From contig BNBH01000047.1 of NCBI GenBank assembly GCA_014655195.1, positions 1 through 37,949 of the forward strand: 37,949 nucleotides of DNA, in the 5' to 3' direction. The position numbers and the translations under genes are program-made. Of the stretch, positions 7,700 through 15,834 are shown piece by piece (the first letter of the stretch is position 1; each line of letters begins with the position of its first letter). A model generated the notes under the pieces. It did not search any database, was not told the DNA's origin, and worked only from the letters and a program-made list of their open reading frames with translations. This DNA is from Streptomyces cellulosae (GTDB lineage Bacteria; Actinomycetota; Actinomycetes; Streptomycetales; Streptomycetaceae).

Positions 7700-8093
7700 G
7701 ACCGTAAGTCTGCATGCTCGCCCGAACACTCTGCGCTCAAACGCGAGTGTGTGCTACGTCACGAATGGGATCGCCGGCGGCCGGGAACGGTCGGAATCTT
7801 CAGAGGGACGGATAAGTCCGAAGAATACCCTTACGGGAGATGTAAGTGCCGGAATTGACGGTCGCAAACGCAAGCGACGAAGGTGTGAACTCCGCCCGTC
7901 GTGGCGGCCCATGTCATCGAACAGGAATGTGACACCGTTGCTGTAAACTTCCCCCCTGCGGCTTGACCCTGGAGGAGCCTCGAGCGCTCCGCGTGTGGCG
8001 CCGTATGGGGGTACAGCGCTCGTTGCCGCTGGTCGCCTTGATACCCCCATCATGTAGGCCACGTCGGGACTCGCCGAAAGGTTTGGGATTGAA
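7700..8093. other. 394-bp divergent intergenic region of the glycopolymer cluster
   Basis: No gene is visible. The stretch is less GC-rich than its surroundings and must hold promoters for both the minus-strand trio and the Stealth pair. I could not find a convincing -35/-10 pair; TAAACT at 7944-7949 is a possible -10 for the Stealth transcript. The distal 70 bases contain two interleaved inverted repeats, listed separately. Confidence 0.6.
7981..8050 (+). promoter_or_regulatory. Interleaved inverted repeats upstream of the first Stealth gene
   Basis: CGAGCGCT (7981-7988) is complementary to AGCGCTCG (8015-8022), and ATGGGGGTA (8005-8013) to TACCCCCAT (8042-8050). The arms alternate (1-2-1'-2'), the topology of an H-type pseudoknot in RNA, ending 43 nt before the GTG. 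They could equally be protein operators in DNA. Confidence 0.4.
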
Positions 8094-9827
8094 GTGAGTG
8101 TGCGTACCCGCATCGGAAGCAGTCTGAAGTCGCGCACCAAGAGCGCGATGCAGGCGCAGAAGCGCCGGGCGTGGTTGTTGCGGGTCACGCGGCAGCGGCA
8201 GGGCCTGCTCCGCTCCGACGCGGGTGTGCGTCAGGTCTCCTTCGACGGCGAGCCCCTGTGGGGCCGGGTGGTCGACGGGTTCACGGCGGCCGGCGCCGCC
8301 GCGGACAACCTGGCCCTGGTCGCCGACGCGCTGGAGCGAGCGGAGATCCCCTACTTCGTGGTGCCGGGCGTGTCGCGCACGGCCTGGGCGCTCGGTGTGC
8401 GCGAGGCCGACCGCGAGGCGTTCCTGAAGTCGATGCGCGATCTGTACGCGGGCACCGTCGTGTTCGCGGCGCGCCCCCGTCCCGGCGGTGTGTCCGACTT
8501 CTCGCTGTACGCCGACGAGGTGTGGCCCAAGTCGCTCTCCTCGGCCCCGGTGATGCGCTTCGGCGTGGTGCGCCTGGGCCCGGCCGGTCAGGTGCTGGGC
8601 GGTCCGCTGCTCGGCTGCGACGTGGAGTTCTGGCAGGACGGCGCCGAGGTGCTCGCGGGTCCCGAGGCGGAGGCGGAACTGGCGCGCGTGTCGCCGCAGG
8701 CGTCCGCGGACGTGCTGGCCGACTCCCTGGTCGCCCCCCGGCGCAACCGGATATCGGACGTCATGCCGACGAGCGAGCAGAAGTCCGCGAAGATCACGGT
8801 GCAGGGCCGCGACTACCCGACGTTCGCGCCGTTCACCGTGACCACGGTGGAGGACGTGACGTTCCCCATCGACGTGGTCTACACCTGGGTCGACGGCGAG
8901 GACCCCGAGCTGCGCGCCAAGCGGCAGAAGTACAAGAGCGAGGGCGTCCCGGCGATCCTCGACAAGGAGACCAACGAGTCCCGCTACACCAGCCACGACG
9001 AGCTGAAGTACTCGCTGCGGTCGCTGGAGATGTACGCCGACTTCGTGCGGCACATCTACATCGTCACCGACGGCCAGAAGCCGGAGTGGCTGGACGCGGA
9101 CGCGCCCGGCATCACGGTCGTGGACCACAAGGACATCTTCCCCGAGGGCGTCCTGCCGGTCTTCAACTCGCACGCCATCGAGACGCGTCTGCACCACATC
9201 CCGGGCCTGTCGGACCACTACCTGTACTTCAACGACGACGTGTTCGTCGGCCGCAGCGTCACCCCGCAGCACTTCTTCTACGCGAACGGCATCGCCCGCA
9301 TCCCGTTCTCGCCGCTCAAGGTGGGCGTCGGCCAGCCGCACGGCGGCGAGACCGCGACCAACTCGGCCGGCAAGAACGTGCGCCAGCTGCTGATGAAGGC
9401 CCACGACCGCTTCATCACGCACAACTTCATGCACACCCCGCTGCCGCAGGTGCGGTCGGTGCTGCAGGAGCTCGAGGAGATGTTCCCCGAGGAGGTCGGC
9501 CAGACCATGCGCTCGCGCTTCCGGTCGCCCGACGACATCGCGATGACCGCGTCGATGCACTACAACCACGCGTACATCACCGGCAAGGGCGTCCCCGGCA
9601 AGTTCCGCTTCCGGTACGTCAACATCAGCCGGGACGACGCGGACCGGCGTCTCGAGGGCATCCGGGCCAAGCGCAACTACGACTTCTTCTGCCTCAACGA
9701 CGTCGACGTGCCGCCGGAGCAGCGCGAAGAGGTCACCGCCCGCATGTTCTCCTTCCTGGAGGAGTACTTCCCCTTCCCGAGCTCCTTCGAGAAGGCACCT
9801 GAAAGCACCTCCTCCGGGAAGCGTTGA
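8094..9827 (+). CDS. Stealth-family sugar-phosphate transferase (first copy)
   Basis: 577 residues, no membrane segment. The Stealth regions are all visible: CR1 FPIDVVYTWVDG (residues 257-268), CR2 from SRYTSHDELKYSLRS through IYIVTDGQ and NSHAIETRLHHIPGLSDH to YFNDDVFVG (about 296-386), CR3 around NFMHTPLPQV and CR4 ending in FFCLNDVD. Stealth proteins transfer hexose-1-phosphate from a nucleotide sugar, making phosphodiester-linked polysaccharides; GlcNAc-phosphotransferase of animals is a relative. Residues 1-255 are a second domain, rich in conserved FDG-x-x-LWGRV, VVPGVSRTAW and CDVEFW motifs, that accompanies Stealth in Actinobacteria. GTG start at 8094 is chosen because it aligns exactly with the start of the second copy. 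The stop overlaps the next ATG by one base (TGATG). Likely one of two transferases building an alternating phosphodiester wall polymer; substrate is unknown. Confidence 0.93.
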   Translation: MSVRTRIGSSLKSRTKSAMQAQKRRAWLLRVTRQRQGLLRSDAGVRQVSFDGEPLWGRVVDGFTAAGAAADNLALVADALERAEIPYFVVPGVSRTAWALGVREADREAFLKSMRDLYAGTVVFAARPRPGGVSDFSLYADEVWPKSLSSAPVMRFGVVRLGPAGQVLGGPLLGCDVEFWQDGAEVLAGPEAEAELARVSPQASADVLADSLVAPRRNRISDVMPTSEQKSAKITVQGRDYPTFAPFTVTTVEDVTFPIDVVYTWVDGEDPELRAKRQKYKSEGVPAILDKETNESRYTSHDELKYSLRSLEMYADFVRHIYIVTDGQKPEWLDADAPGITVVDHKDIFPEGVLPVFNSHAIETRLHHIPGLSDHYLYFNDDVFVGRSVTPQHFFYANGIARIPFSPLKVGVGQPHGGETATNSAGKNVRQLLMKAHDRFITHNFMHTPLPQVRSVLQELEEMFPEEVGQTMRSRFRSPDDIAMTASMHYNHAYITGKGVPGKFRFRYVNISRDDADRRLEGIRAKRNYDFFCLNDVDVPPEQREEVTARMFSFLEEYFPFPSSFEKAPESTSSGKR

Positions 9828-11533
9828 TGTCCCGGGCCTCGCGGCGGATCCGCCGGCTGGCACGCCGAGGACTCGGCGTCGGCCGCACGGTGCGCGACCG
9901 GGCCTCCGCGGCACGCCTCGCCCGCCGGCGGCAGGGTCTGCTGAGGTCCGAGGCCGGAGTGCGCCAGGCCACGTTCGACGGCCAGTCGCTGTGGGGCCGG
10001 GTGGCCGACGGCTTCACGACGGCCGGGGCCGCCGCGGACAACCTGGCGCTGGTCGCCGACGCGCTGGAGCGCGCGGGCGTCCCGTACTTCGTGGTGCCGG
10101 GCGTGTCCCGGACCGCGTGGGTGCTGGGTGTGCGCGAGGCCGACCGTGAGGCGTTCCTGCGGTCCATGCGCGAGCTGTACGCGGGGACGGTCGTGTTCGC
10201 GGCGCGTCCCCGCTCCGGCGGTGTGTCGGACTTCTCGCTCTTCGCGGACGAGTCCTGGCCCAAGTCGCTGTCCAAGGCCCCGGTGATGCGCTTCGGCGTG
10301 GTGCGTCTGGGCCCGGCGGGACAGGTCCTCGGCGGTCCGCAGCTGGGCTGCGACGTGGAGTTCTGGCAGGACGGCGCCGAGGTGCTCGCGGGCCCGCAGG
10401 CGAAGGCGGAGCTGGCGCGGGTCTCGCCGCAGGCGTCCGCCGACGTGCTGGCCGACTCCCTCGTGGCGCCGCGCCGCAACCGCATCGCCGACGTGGTGCC
10501 GACCGCGGAGCAGACGCCCGCCAAGGTCACGGTCGCCGGGCGGGACCACCCCACCTTCGCGCCGTTCACCGTGACCACGGTGGAGGACGTGACGTTCCCC
10601 ATCGACGTGGTCTACACCTGGGTCGACGGCCAGGACCCCGAACTGCGCGCCAAGCGCCTGAAGTACCGGGGCGACGGCGACGCCGGCATCGCCGCCCGCG
10701 AGGTCGGCGAGTCCCGCTACACCAGCCACGACGAGCTGAAGTACTCGCTGCGGTCCCTCCAGACGTACGCCGGCTTCGTCCGCCACGTGTACATCGTCAC
10801 CGACGGCCAGACGCCCCAGTGGCTCGACCCTGACGCGCCGGGCGTGACCGTGGTCGACCACAAGGACATCTTCCCCGAGGGCGTCCTGCCGGTCTTCAAC
10901 TCGCACGCCATCGAGACGCGTCTGCACCACATCCCGGGCCTGTCGGACCACTACCTGTACTTCAACGACGACGTGTTCGTCGGCCGCAGCGTCACCCCGC
11001 AGCACTTCTTCCACGCGAACGGCGTGGCCCGGCTGCCCTTCTCGACGTACCAGATCGGCGTCGGCGCCCCCCACCCCCAGGCCTCCGCCCCCAACTCGGC
11101 CGGGCGGAACGTGCGCCGGCTGCTGGAGAAGACCTACGGGGTGTCCATCACCCACAAGTTCCTGCACACCCCGCACCCGCAGCGCCGGGACGTGCTGAAC
11201 GACCTGGAACGGGACTTCCCGGAGGCGATCGAGCGGACCATGCGGTCCCGGTTCCGGTCGATCGAGGACGTGGCGCCGGCCACCTCCTTCCACCACCACC
11301 TGGCGCTGCTCACCGGCCGCGCCGTCCCGGCGAAGTTCAGGTACCGCTACGTCGACGTCGGCAAGCCCCACCTGGAGGAGCGCGTCGAGTCCCTCAAGGC
11401 GCGCCGCGGCTACGACTTCTTCTGCCTCAACGACGTGGACACCGCTCCCGAGCGCCGCGACTACGTGCGCTCCTACGTCCACGACTTCCTGGAGTGGTAC
11501 TTCCCGTACCCGAGCTCCTTCGAGCGCACCTGA
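9827..11533 (+). CDS. Stealth-family sugar-phosphate transferase (second, paralogous copy)
   Basis: 568 residues, aligned with the preceding protein over its whole length without a single gap except the final tail (offset 1,733 bp throughout), so the pair is a tandem duplication. CR1 IDVVYTWVDG, CR2 SRYTSHDELKYSLRS ... YFNDDVFVG, CR3 KFLHTPHPQR and the terminal FFCLNDVD are all kept, so both copies should be active. Divergence is concentrated at the N-terminus, in the linker after CR1, and around the CR3 region (APHPQASAPNSAGRN against QPHGGETATNSAGKN), where donor or acceptor choice might be set. The ATG overlaps the stop of copy one, implying coupled translation; a TTG one codon earlier is possible. 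The transcript ends in a strong hairpin facing the CDP-glycerol-type gene. Two different specificities, giving an alternating backbone, is my inference. Confidence 0.93.
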   Translation: MSRASRRIRRLARRGLGVGRTVRDRASAARLARRRQGLLRSEAGVRQATFDGQSLWGRVADGFTTAGAAADNLALVADALERAGVPYFVVPGVSRTAWVLGVREADREAFLRSMRELYAGTVVFAARPRSGGVSDFSLFADESWPKSLSKAPVMRFGVVRLGPAGQVLGGPQLGCDVEFWQDGAEVLAGPQAKAELARVSPQASADVLADSLVAPRRNRIADVVPTAEQTPAKVTVAGRDHPTFAPFTVTTVEDVTFPIDVVYTWVDGQDPELRAKRLKYRGDGDAGIAAREVGESRYTSHDELKYSLRSLQTYAGFVRHVYIVTDGQTPQWLDPDAPGVTVVDHKDIFPEGVLPVFNSHAIETRLHHIPGLSDHYLYFNDDVFVGRSVTPQHFFHANGVARLPFSTYQIGVGAPHPQASAPNSAGRNVRRLLEKTYGVSITHKFLHTPHPQRRDVLNDLERDFPEAIERTMRSRFRSIEDVAPATSFHHHLALLTGRAVPAKFRYRYVDVGKPHLEERVESLKARRGYDFFCLNDVDTAPERRDYVRSYVHDFLEWYFPYPSSFERT

Positions 11534-11554
11534 CGGCACCGCCCGTAGAACCCC

Positions 11555-11594
11555 CGGCGGGCCGCCGCGCGTCCACACGCGGGGCGGCCCGCCG
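11555..11594. terminator. Bidirectional terminator between Stealth and CDP-glycerol-type genes
   Basis: A 12-bp perfect stem (11555-11566 with 11583-11594), one mismatch, then five more pairs (11568-11572 with 11577-11581) around a CCAC loop. It lies between convergent stop codons. Confidence 0.85.
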
Positions 11595-11603
11595 TTGCGT
11601 TCG

Positions 11604-13730
11604 TCAGGCGAGCTGCCCCGGCCGTTCCGGCGCGGGGAGCGTGATCCGTGCGGGCGTCGGCAGGGCCTGGCGGGGGCCCGGGACTCCCGGAGCCGTCCGG
11701 CCGGTCATCCGGGCCCTGTGTGCCGCGGCCTTCGCGCTGAGGACGCGTACGGCCTCGGCGAAGCGTTCCTGGGACGAGGGCTCGGACGGGCCCAGCAGGC
11801 GCAGGCGCAGTTCCGCGCGCGCCTCGGCCAGGCCGTCCTTCTCCGGGTGCCGGACCGTCTCCAGCAGGGCAGGGACGCCCGTCGCGTCCGGGGTGAGGAC
11901 GGTCGCCGCCGCCACCGTCGGGAAGCGGGCGCGGAACGTCTCCTCGGTGAGACCGCCGGTGTTCGTCACCGCGTACGGCTTGCCGCTCGCCAGGAAGTCG
12001 CTGATCACGCTGGACACGTCGCTGACCAGCAGGTCGGACACGTCGAAGCAGGAGTACAGCGAGGGGCGGGCGTCCACCACGACCTGGTGCTCCCACTCCG
12101 GCAGCGACGCCCAGTACGCCTTCTCCCAGGCCCGCGTCGCCCGCGCCACCGCCTCCGCGCGGCCCGCCGGGGGAACGGACTGGACGAGCATCCGCTCCGC
12201 CTGGTCGGCGCCCTCACGGAACTCCGCGGCGGTCAGCCGGTCCAGCTCGGCGGTCCGGGCCGCCAGCTCCTCCGAGGAGGAGGGGCGCGGACCGGAGCGG
12301 GCCCGGTTGGCCGCGCGGACCAGCTCCCGGATGCGGCGGTCGGCGGCGCCCGCGCGCGGGTCCACCGAGCCGGTCAGCGGGTGCGGCTTGTACAGCAGGC
12401 GCACACGCGGGTCCCCGAGCAGCGCCCGCACCAGGTTCTCGCCGGCCTCGATCAGCGAGGTGTTGCCCGGGTTGCCGTCCCAGCCCTCCCAGGTCGGCGC
12501 GTACAGCACGGTGAGGTACGCGCCCGTCGGCGGCCCCGCGTACGGCCGGACCGCGTCCAGCTGCGGGCGGCCGATCTCCACCACGTCCTTGTCCTCGACC
12601 CCGACCTCGGCCAGCGCGTACCGCTCACGCGCCGCCGGACCCGCGACCCACACCTCGTCGTACGCCTTCGCGTACGGGTTGCAGGAGGACAGCTTGTCGC
12701 TCTCCCCGTGGTTGACGAAGGCGTGCTTGATCGTGGGGATGCGCAGCACCTGCGAGGTCTTGCCGGAGTTGGACGGGTGGATGAGCACCTGGAGCGAGGA
12801 GTGCTCCAGCCGCATCAGCGTCGGCACCTTCGGCAGGCACACGATCGGGATGTCGGTCGCCGGGATCCGCGACACCATGAACCGCTCGCGCAGCACGATC
12901 AACGGCCGGCCCTCCAGCCGGGCCAGCGGCTCCAGCCACATCCCCGCCTGGTAGACGGAGGACGGCCCGCCGGAGAAGTACAGCCCCACGGTGGGCCGGT
13001 ACTCGGCCAGCCAGGCGTCGAACCAGGCGAGCACCTCCTGCTCTCCGGCCGGACGCCTCCCGGGCAGCAGCCGCAGCGACAGCACGGCCAGCCCGCCCAG
13101 CGCGAGCACCAGCGACAGTCCGGTCCCGGCCGCCGCGTACCGCGCGTCGTCCGTCACCGCCGTCGCCGTGAGACCGGCCGTCGCGGGCAGCCCGAACACC
13201 AGCAGCCGGTGCCCGGGGCGGCGCAGCAGCGCGGGCGGGGCGGGGGACAGGCGCAGCACGGAGGCGTCGATGTTGCGGGTCACCACCGGCAGGGTGCGGG
13301 TGCGGCGCACCAGCACGGACACCGCCTGGATCGCGCAGTGCAGGGCGTAGCACAGCAGCAGACCGGCGAGCAGCGGCGCGTACTGGGTCTCGCGGTGCTG
13401 CTCGCCGAGCCGCAGCAGGCCCACCACCAGCAGCAGGTCGCGCAGCACATGGCGCACGGTGACGTCCGCGTGCGCCTTGGCGAACAGCGCCGGCACGCCC
13501 CGCTGCCAGCGGTACAGCACGCCCTCCACGGCCAGCGAGAGGGCGGTGGCGGCCAGCAGCAGCGGCACGTGCGGGGCGAGCGCCGCCACGGCCTGCGCCA
13601 CGTAGGCGCCGGCCAGGACGGACGCCGTGAGGAGCGTGGCGAGCGCGGGGCGGCCGGGCGCGCGGAGCAGCGGGAGGCGGGGCCGGCGGATACCCGCCCT
13701 GAACCGCCGACGGGACGTGGGTAGGGGCAC
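11604..13730 (-). CDS. Membrane-anchored CDP-glycerol glycerophosphotransferase family protein
   Basis: 708 residues from the GTG at 13730, which has AGGAG eight bases upstream. The first ~230 residues hold about five hydrophobic helices (e.g. LATLLTASVLAGAYVAQAVAAL, YAPLLAGLLLCYALH). Residues about 250-650 match the CDP-glycerol glycerophosphotransferase (TagB/TagF) fold: IKHAFVNHGESDK with the catalytic-type histidine, YDEVWVAG, EIGRPQLDAV, VLYAPTWEGWDG, LLYKPHPLTG and DLLVSDVSSVISDFLASGKPYAVTN, the nucleotide-binding second half. Such enzymes prime or polymerise teichoic acid-like chains from CDP-polyols at the inner membrane face. The N-terminal multi-helix anchor is unlike the peripheral TagB/TagF of Bacillus. 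Convergent with the Stealth genes, so it has its own promoter in 13731-13997. Polyol identity is not predictable from sequence. Confidence 0.88.
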   Translation of the reverse strand: MPLPTSRRRFRAGIRRPRLPLLRAPGRPALATLLTASVLAGAYVAQAVAALAPHVPLLLAATALSLAVEGVLYRWQRGVPALFAKAHADVTVRHVLRDLLLVVGLLRLGEQHRETQYAPLLAGLLLCYALHCAIQAVSVLVRRTRTLPVVTRNIDASVLRLSPAPPALLRRPGHRLLVFGLPATAGLTATAVTDDARYAAAGTGLSLVLALGGLAVLSLRLLPGRRPAGEQEVLAWFDAWLAEYRPTVGLYFSGGPSSVYQAGMWLEPLARLEGRPLIVLRERFMVSRIPATDIPIVCLPKVPTLMRLEHSSLQVLIHPSNSGKTSQVLRIPTIKHAFVNHGESDKLSSCNPYAKAYDEVWVAGPAARERYALAEVGVEDKDVVEIGRPQLDAVRPYAGPPTGAYLTVLYAPTWEGWDGNPGNTSLIEAGENLVRALLGDPRVRLLYKPHPLTGSVDPRAGAADRRIRELVRAANRARSGPRPSSSEELAARTAELDRLTAAEFREGADQAERMLVQSVPPAGRAEAVARATRAWEKAYWASLPEWEHQVVVDARPSLYSCFDVSDLLVSDVSSVISDFLASGKPYAVTNTGGLTEETFRARFPTVAAATVLTPDATGVPALLETVRHPEKDGLAEARAELRLRLLGPSEPSSQERFAEAVRVLSAKAAAHRARMTGRTAPGVPGPRQALPTPARITLPAPERPGQLA

Positions 13731-13790
13731 TGCGGTCACTCCTGGGTCGTGAGGGACGTGCGCTGGGGTTAACGGCCGCCGGCCGGAAGA

Positions 13791-13806
13791 CGACACGCGC
13801 GTGTCG
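13791..13806. repeat. 16-bp perfect palindrome between divergent genes
   Basis: CGACACGCGCGTGTCG is an exact palindrome 61 bp upstream of the CDP-glycerol-type start and 190 bp upstream of proB. It could be an operator for a dimeric regulator or simply GC-rich chance; no second copy was seen in the window. Confidence 0.35.
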
Positions 13807-13997
13807 CGCCGCCGCAGGCCAGGCGGTCTCGCACAGGTGTCCACACCCCGGGTCGCACGGACGGAGTACGACGTCCCGTGCGCACGGCGGGAGGTGTCCG
13901 GCGCGGTGTCCGGAGGCTGGACCGCCGAGCGTCCTTCCGTGCGCTTCGCGTAGATTGCCTGCCGGGCGGACGATCGACGCGAGGGAGCGACGGCAAG

Positions 13998-15125
13998 GTG
14001 GCAGGGGCACGGCAGACCGTGGGCGAGGCGCGCAGGATCGTCGTCAAGGTCGGCTCCTCGTCGCTGACCACCGCCGCGGGCGGACTCGACGCCGACCGCG
14101 TGGACGCGCTCGTCGACGTCCTGGCCAAGACCAGGAGCGGCGGGGAAAGGGAGATCGTCCTCGTCTCCTCCGGCGCCATCGCCGCCGGACTCGCCCCGCT
14201 CGGGCTGCGCCGCCGCCCCCGCGACCTGGCCCGCCAGCAGGCCGCGGCCAGCGTCGGCCAGGGCCTGCTCGTCGCCCGCTACACCGCCTCCTTCGCCCGC
14301 TACGGCGTCCGCGTCGGCCAGGTGCTGCTGACCAGCGACGACATGAGCCGCCGCGCCCACCACCGCAACGCCTCCCGCACCCTGGACAAGCTGCTCGCGA
14401 TGGGCGCCCTCCCGGTCGTCAACGAGAACGACACGGTCGCCACGGACGAGATCCGCTTCGGCGACAACGACCGCCTCGCCGCGCTCGTCGCCCACCTGGT
14501 CCGCGCCGACCTGCTGGTGCTGCTGTCCGACGTGGACGGCGTCTACGACGGCGACCCGTCCCGCCCCGGCACCTCACGGATAGCCGAGGTCAAAGGCCCC
14601 GAGGACCTCGCGCACGTGGAGATCGGCAGCGCCGGCAAGGCGGGCGTCGGCACCGGCGGCATGGTCACCAAGGTCGAGGCCGCCCGCATCGCCGCCGCCG
14701 CGGGCATCCAGGTGGTGCTGACCAGCGCGGTCCACGCGGCCGACGCGCTCGGCGGCGGCGACACCGGCACCTACTTCCACCCCACGGGGCGCCGTTCCGC
14801 CGACCGGCTGCTGTGGCTCCAGCACGCCTCCACCCCGCAGGGCTCGCTCACCCTGGACGACGGCGCGGTCCGCGCGGTCGTGGAGGGCCGCAAGTCGCTC
14901 CTCCCGGCCGGCATCGCGGGCGTCGAGGGCGACTTCAGCGCGGGCGACCCGGTCGAGCTGCGGAACCGTGAGGGACGCGCGGTGGCCCGCGGGCTCGTCA
15001 ACTTCGACGCCAAGGAGATCCCCCTCCTGGTGGGCCGCTCCACCCGCGAACTCGCGCGGGAGCTCGGCCCCGGGTACGAACGCGAGGTCGTACACAGGGA
15101 CGATCTCGTGGTCCTGCATCCGTAA
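13998..15125 (+). CDS. proB: Glutamate 5-kinase
   Basis: 375 residues. The N-terminal amino-acid kinase domain shows KVGSSSLTT, the GAIAAGLAPLGL loop, NENDTV with the conserved acidic pair and DVDGVYDGDP; GTGGMVTKVEAA marks the end of the active site. The C-terminal ~90 residues form the PUA domain (RKSLLPAGIAGVEGDFSAGDPVELRN...), as in E. coli ProB. It phosphorylates glutamate, the first and feedback-controlled step of proline synthesis. GTG at 13998 follows GAGGGAG ten bases upstream; the frame is open further upstream but without conserved residues. TAGATT at 13951-13956 may be a -10 box, without a matching -35. proA is two genes downstream, separated by a small conserved protein. Confidence 0.97.
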   Translation: MAGARQTVGEARRIVVKVGSSSLTTAAGGLDADRVDALVDVLAKTRSGGEREIVLVSSGAIAAGLAPLGLRRRPRDLARQQAAASVGQGLLVARYTASFARYGVRVGQVLLTSDDMSRRAHHRNASRTLDKLLAMGALPVVNENDTVATDEIRFGDNDRLAALVAHLVRADLLVLLSDVDGVYDGDPSRPGTSRIAEVKGPEDLAHVEIGSAGKAGVGTGGMVTKVEAARIAAAAGIQVVLTSAVHAADALGGGDTGTYFHPTGRRSADRLLWLQHASTPQGSLTLDDGAVRAVVEGRKSLLPAGIAGVEGDFSAGDPVELRNREGRAVARGLVNFDAKEIPLLVGRSTRELARELGPGYEREVVHRDDLVVLHP

Positions 15126-15198
15126 TGCCCTGAAACGTCGGCCCTCGGTGGTGGACGTTCCGCGAAATCGCCCCGAGATCCGCGACGGCCTGCTCAAC

Positions 15199-15215
15199 TT
15201 TGTCGCAGGGACAAA
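15199..15215. promoter_or_regulatory. Small dyad after proB
   Basis: TTTGTC (15199-15204) and GACAAA (15210-15215) form an inverted repeat with a 5-nt spacer in an AT-richer patch 44 bp upstream of the next GTG. It could be an operator or the edge of a promoter; nothing supports a specific regulator. Confidence 0.25.
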
Positions 15216-15258
15216 TTCCGCCCGGGGCCCGGGCGGTCCGTGTGTGAAGGAGGCCGTC

Positions 15259-15729
15259 GTGAGACGAGTGCGCCCCGGGACGACGGTGTCCCACGGTGGC
15301 CGCGGCTCCCGTGCGGCGGGCGAGGAGCGCGCCCTGACCAGCGTCGCGGCCGGGGACCGGCACCGTGGCGGCGAGGCGCGCGACCTGCCCCGCCTGTGGC
15401 ACGTCACCCTCAGCGTGTCCGGCGAGCCCGCGCCGGTCGCGGAGGTCCGCCGTGCGCTGGAACAGCTCGCCCACGACCATCCGTTCCTGCTGACCAGCCG
15501 CTACGCCGACGATCACGCGGAGATCCGCTACTGGGAGGAGGCCCGCGACCTGCACGACGCCGCCGCGGTGGCGCTGCGCCTGTGGGGCGAGCACCGCAGG
15601 TCCGCGGGACTGCCGCCGTGGGAGATCGTGGGCCTCGAGGTCATCGACCGCGCCACCTACCGCAGCCGCGTCGCCGCCGGACACGGACCGGTGCCGGCCA
15701 CACCGGTCGGGGTGCACCCTTTCCGGTGA
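15259..15729 (+). CDS. Conserved hypothetical protein between proB and proA
   Basis: 156 residues from a GTG five bases after a perfect AAGGAGG. A basic, glycine-rich 45-residue N-terminus precedes a compact domain: LWHVTLSVSGEPAPVAEVRRALEQL, HDHPFLLTSRYADDHAEIRYWEEARDL, then a helix LHDAAAVALRLWGEHRRSAGLPPWEIVGLEVID. The alternation of strands and helices with a beta-alpha-beta start is suggestive of a small ferredoxin-like or ACT-like fold, but I recognise no catalytic motif and assign no function. No membrane segment. Its position inside the pro locus suggests it is coexpressed with proB; whether it takes part in proline metabolism is unknown. Confidence 0.85.
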   Translation: MRRVRPGTTVSHGGRGSRAAGEERALTSVAAGDRHRGGEARDLPRLWHVTLSVSGEPAPVAEVRRALEQLAHDHPFLLTSRYADDHAEIRYWEEARDLHDAAAVALRLWGEHRRSAGLPPWEIVGLEVIDRATYRSRVAAGHGPVPATPVGVHPFR

Positions 15730-15821
15730 CCCCCGGAGCTCCGTCCGGCACACCCCTTTTGACCGTGAATATCACTGTCTCGGGGTGTGGGACGAACGCC
15801 TCCGCCGCGCGGCGGGCGCAC

Positions 15822-15827
15822 TACGCT
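15822..15827 (+). promoter_or_regulatory. Putative -10 box for leaderless proA
   Basis: TACGCT followed by 7 nt and then the proA ATG; no ribosome-binding site precedes the start. No good -35 is visible at the usual distance. Confidence 0.4.
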
Positions 15828-15834
15828 TCCCCCC

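Noticed and set aside
13731..14495. 963-residue version of the CDP-glycerol-type protein
   Set aside because: The upstream part is antisense to proB and intergenic; GTG 13730 has AGGAG at the correct distance.
15765..15775. GTGA-ATA-TCAC upstream of proA as a BldD site
   Set aside because: Spacing is only three bases and both outer consensus bases differ; a match this short is expected by chance.
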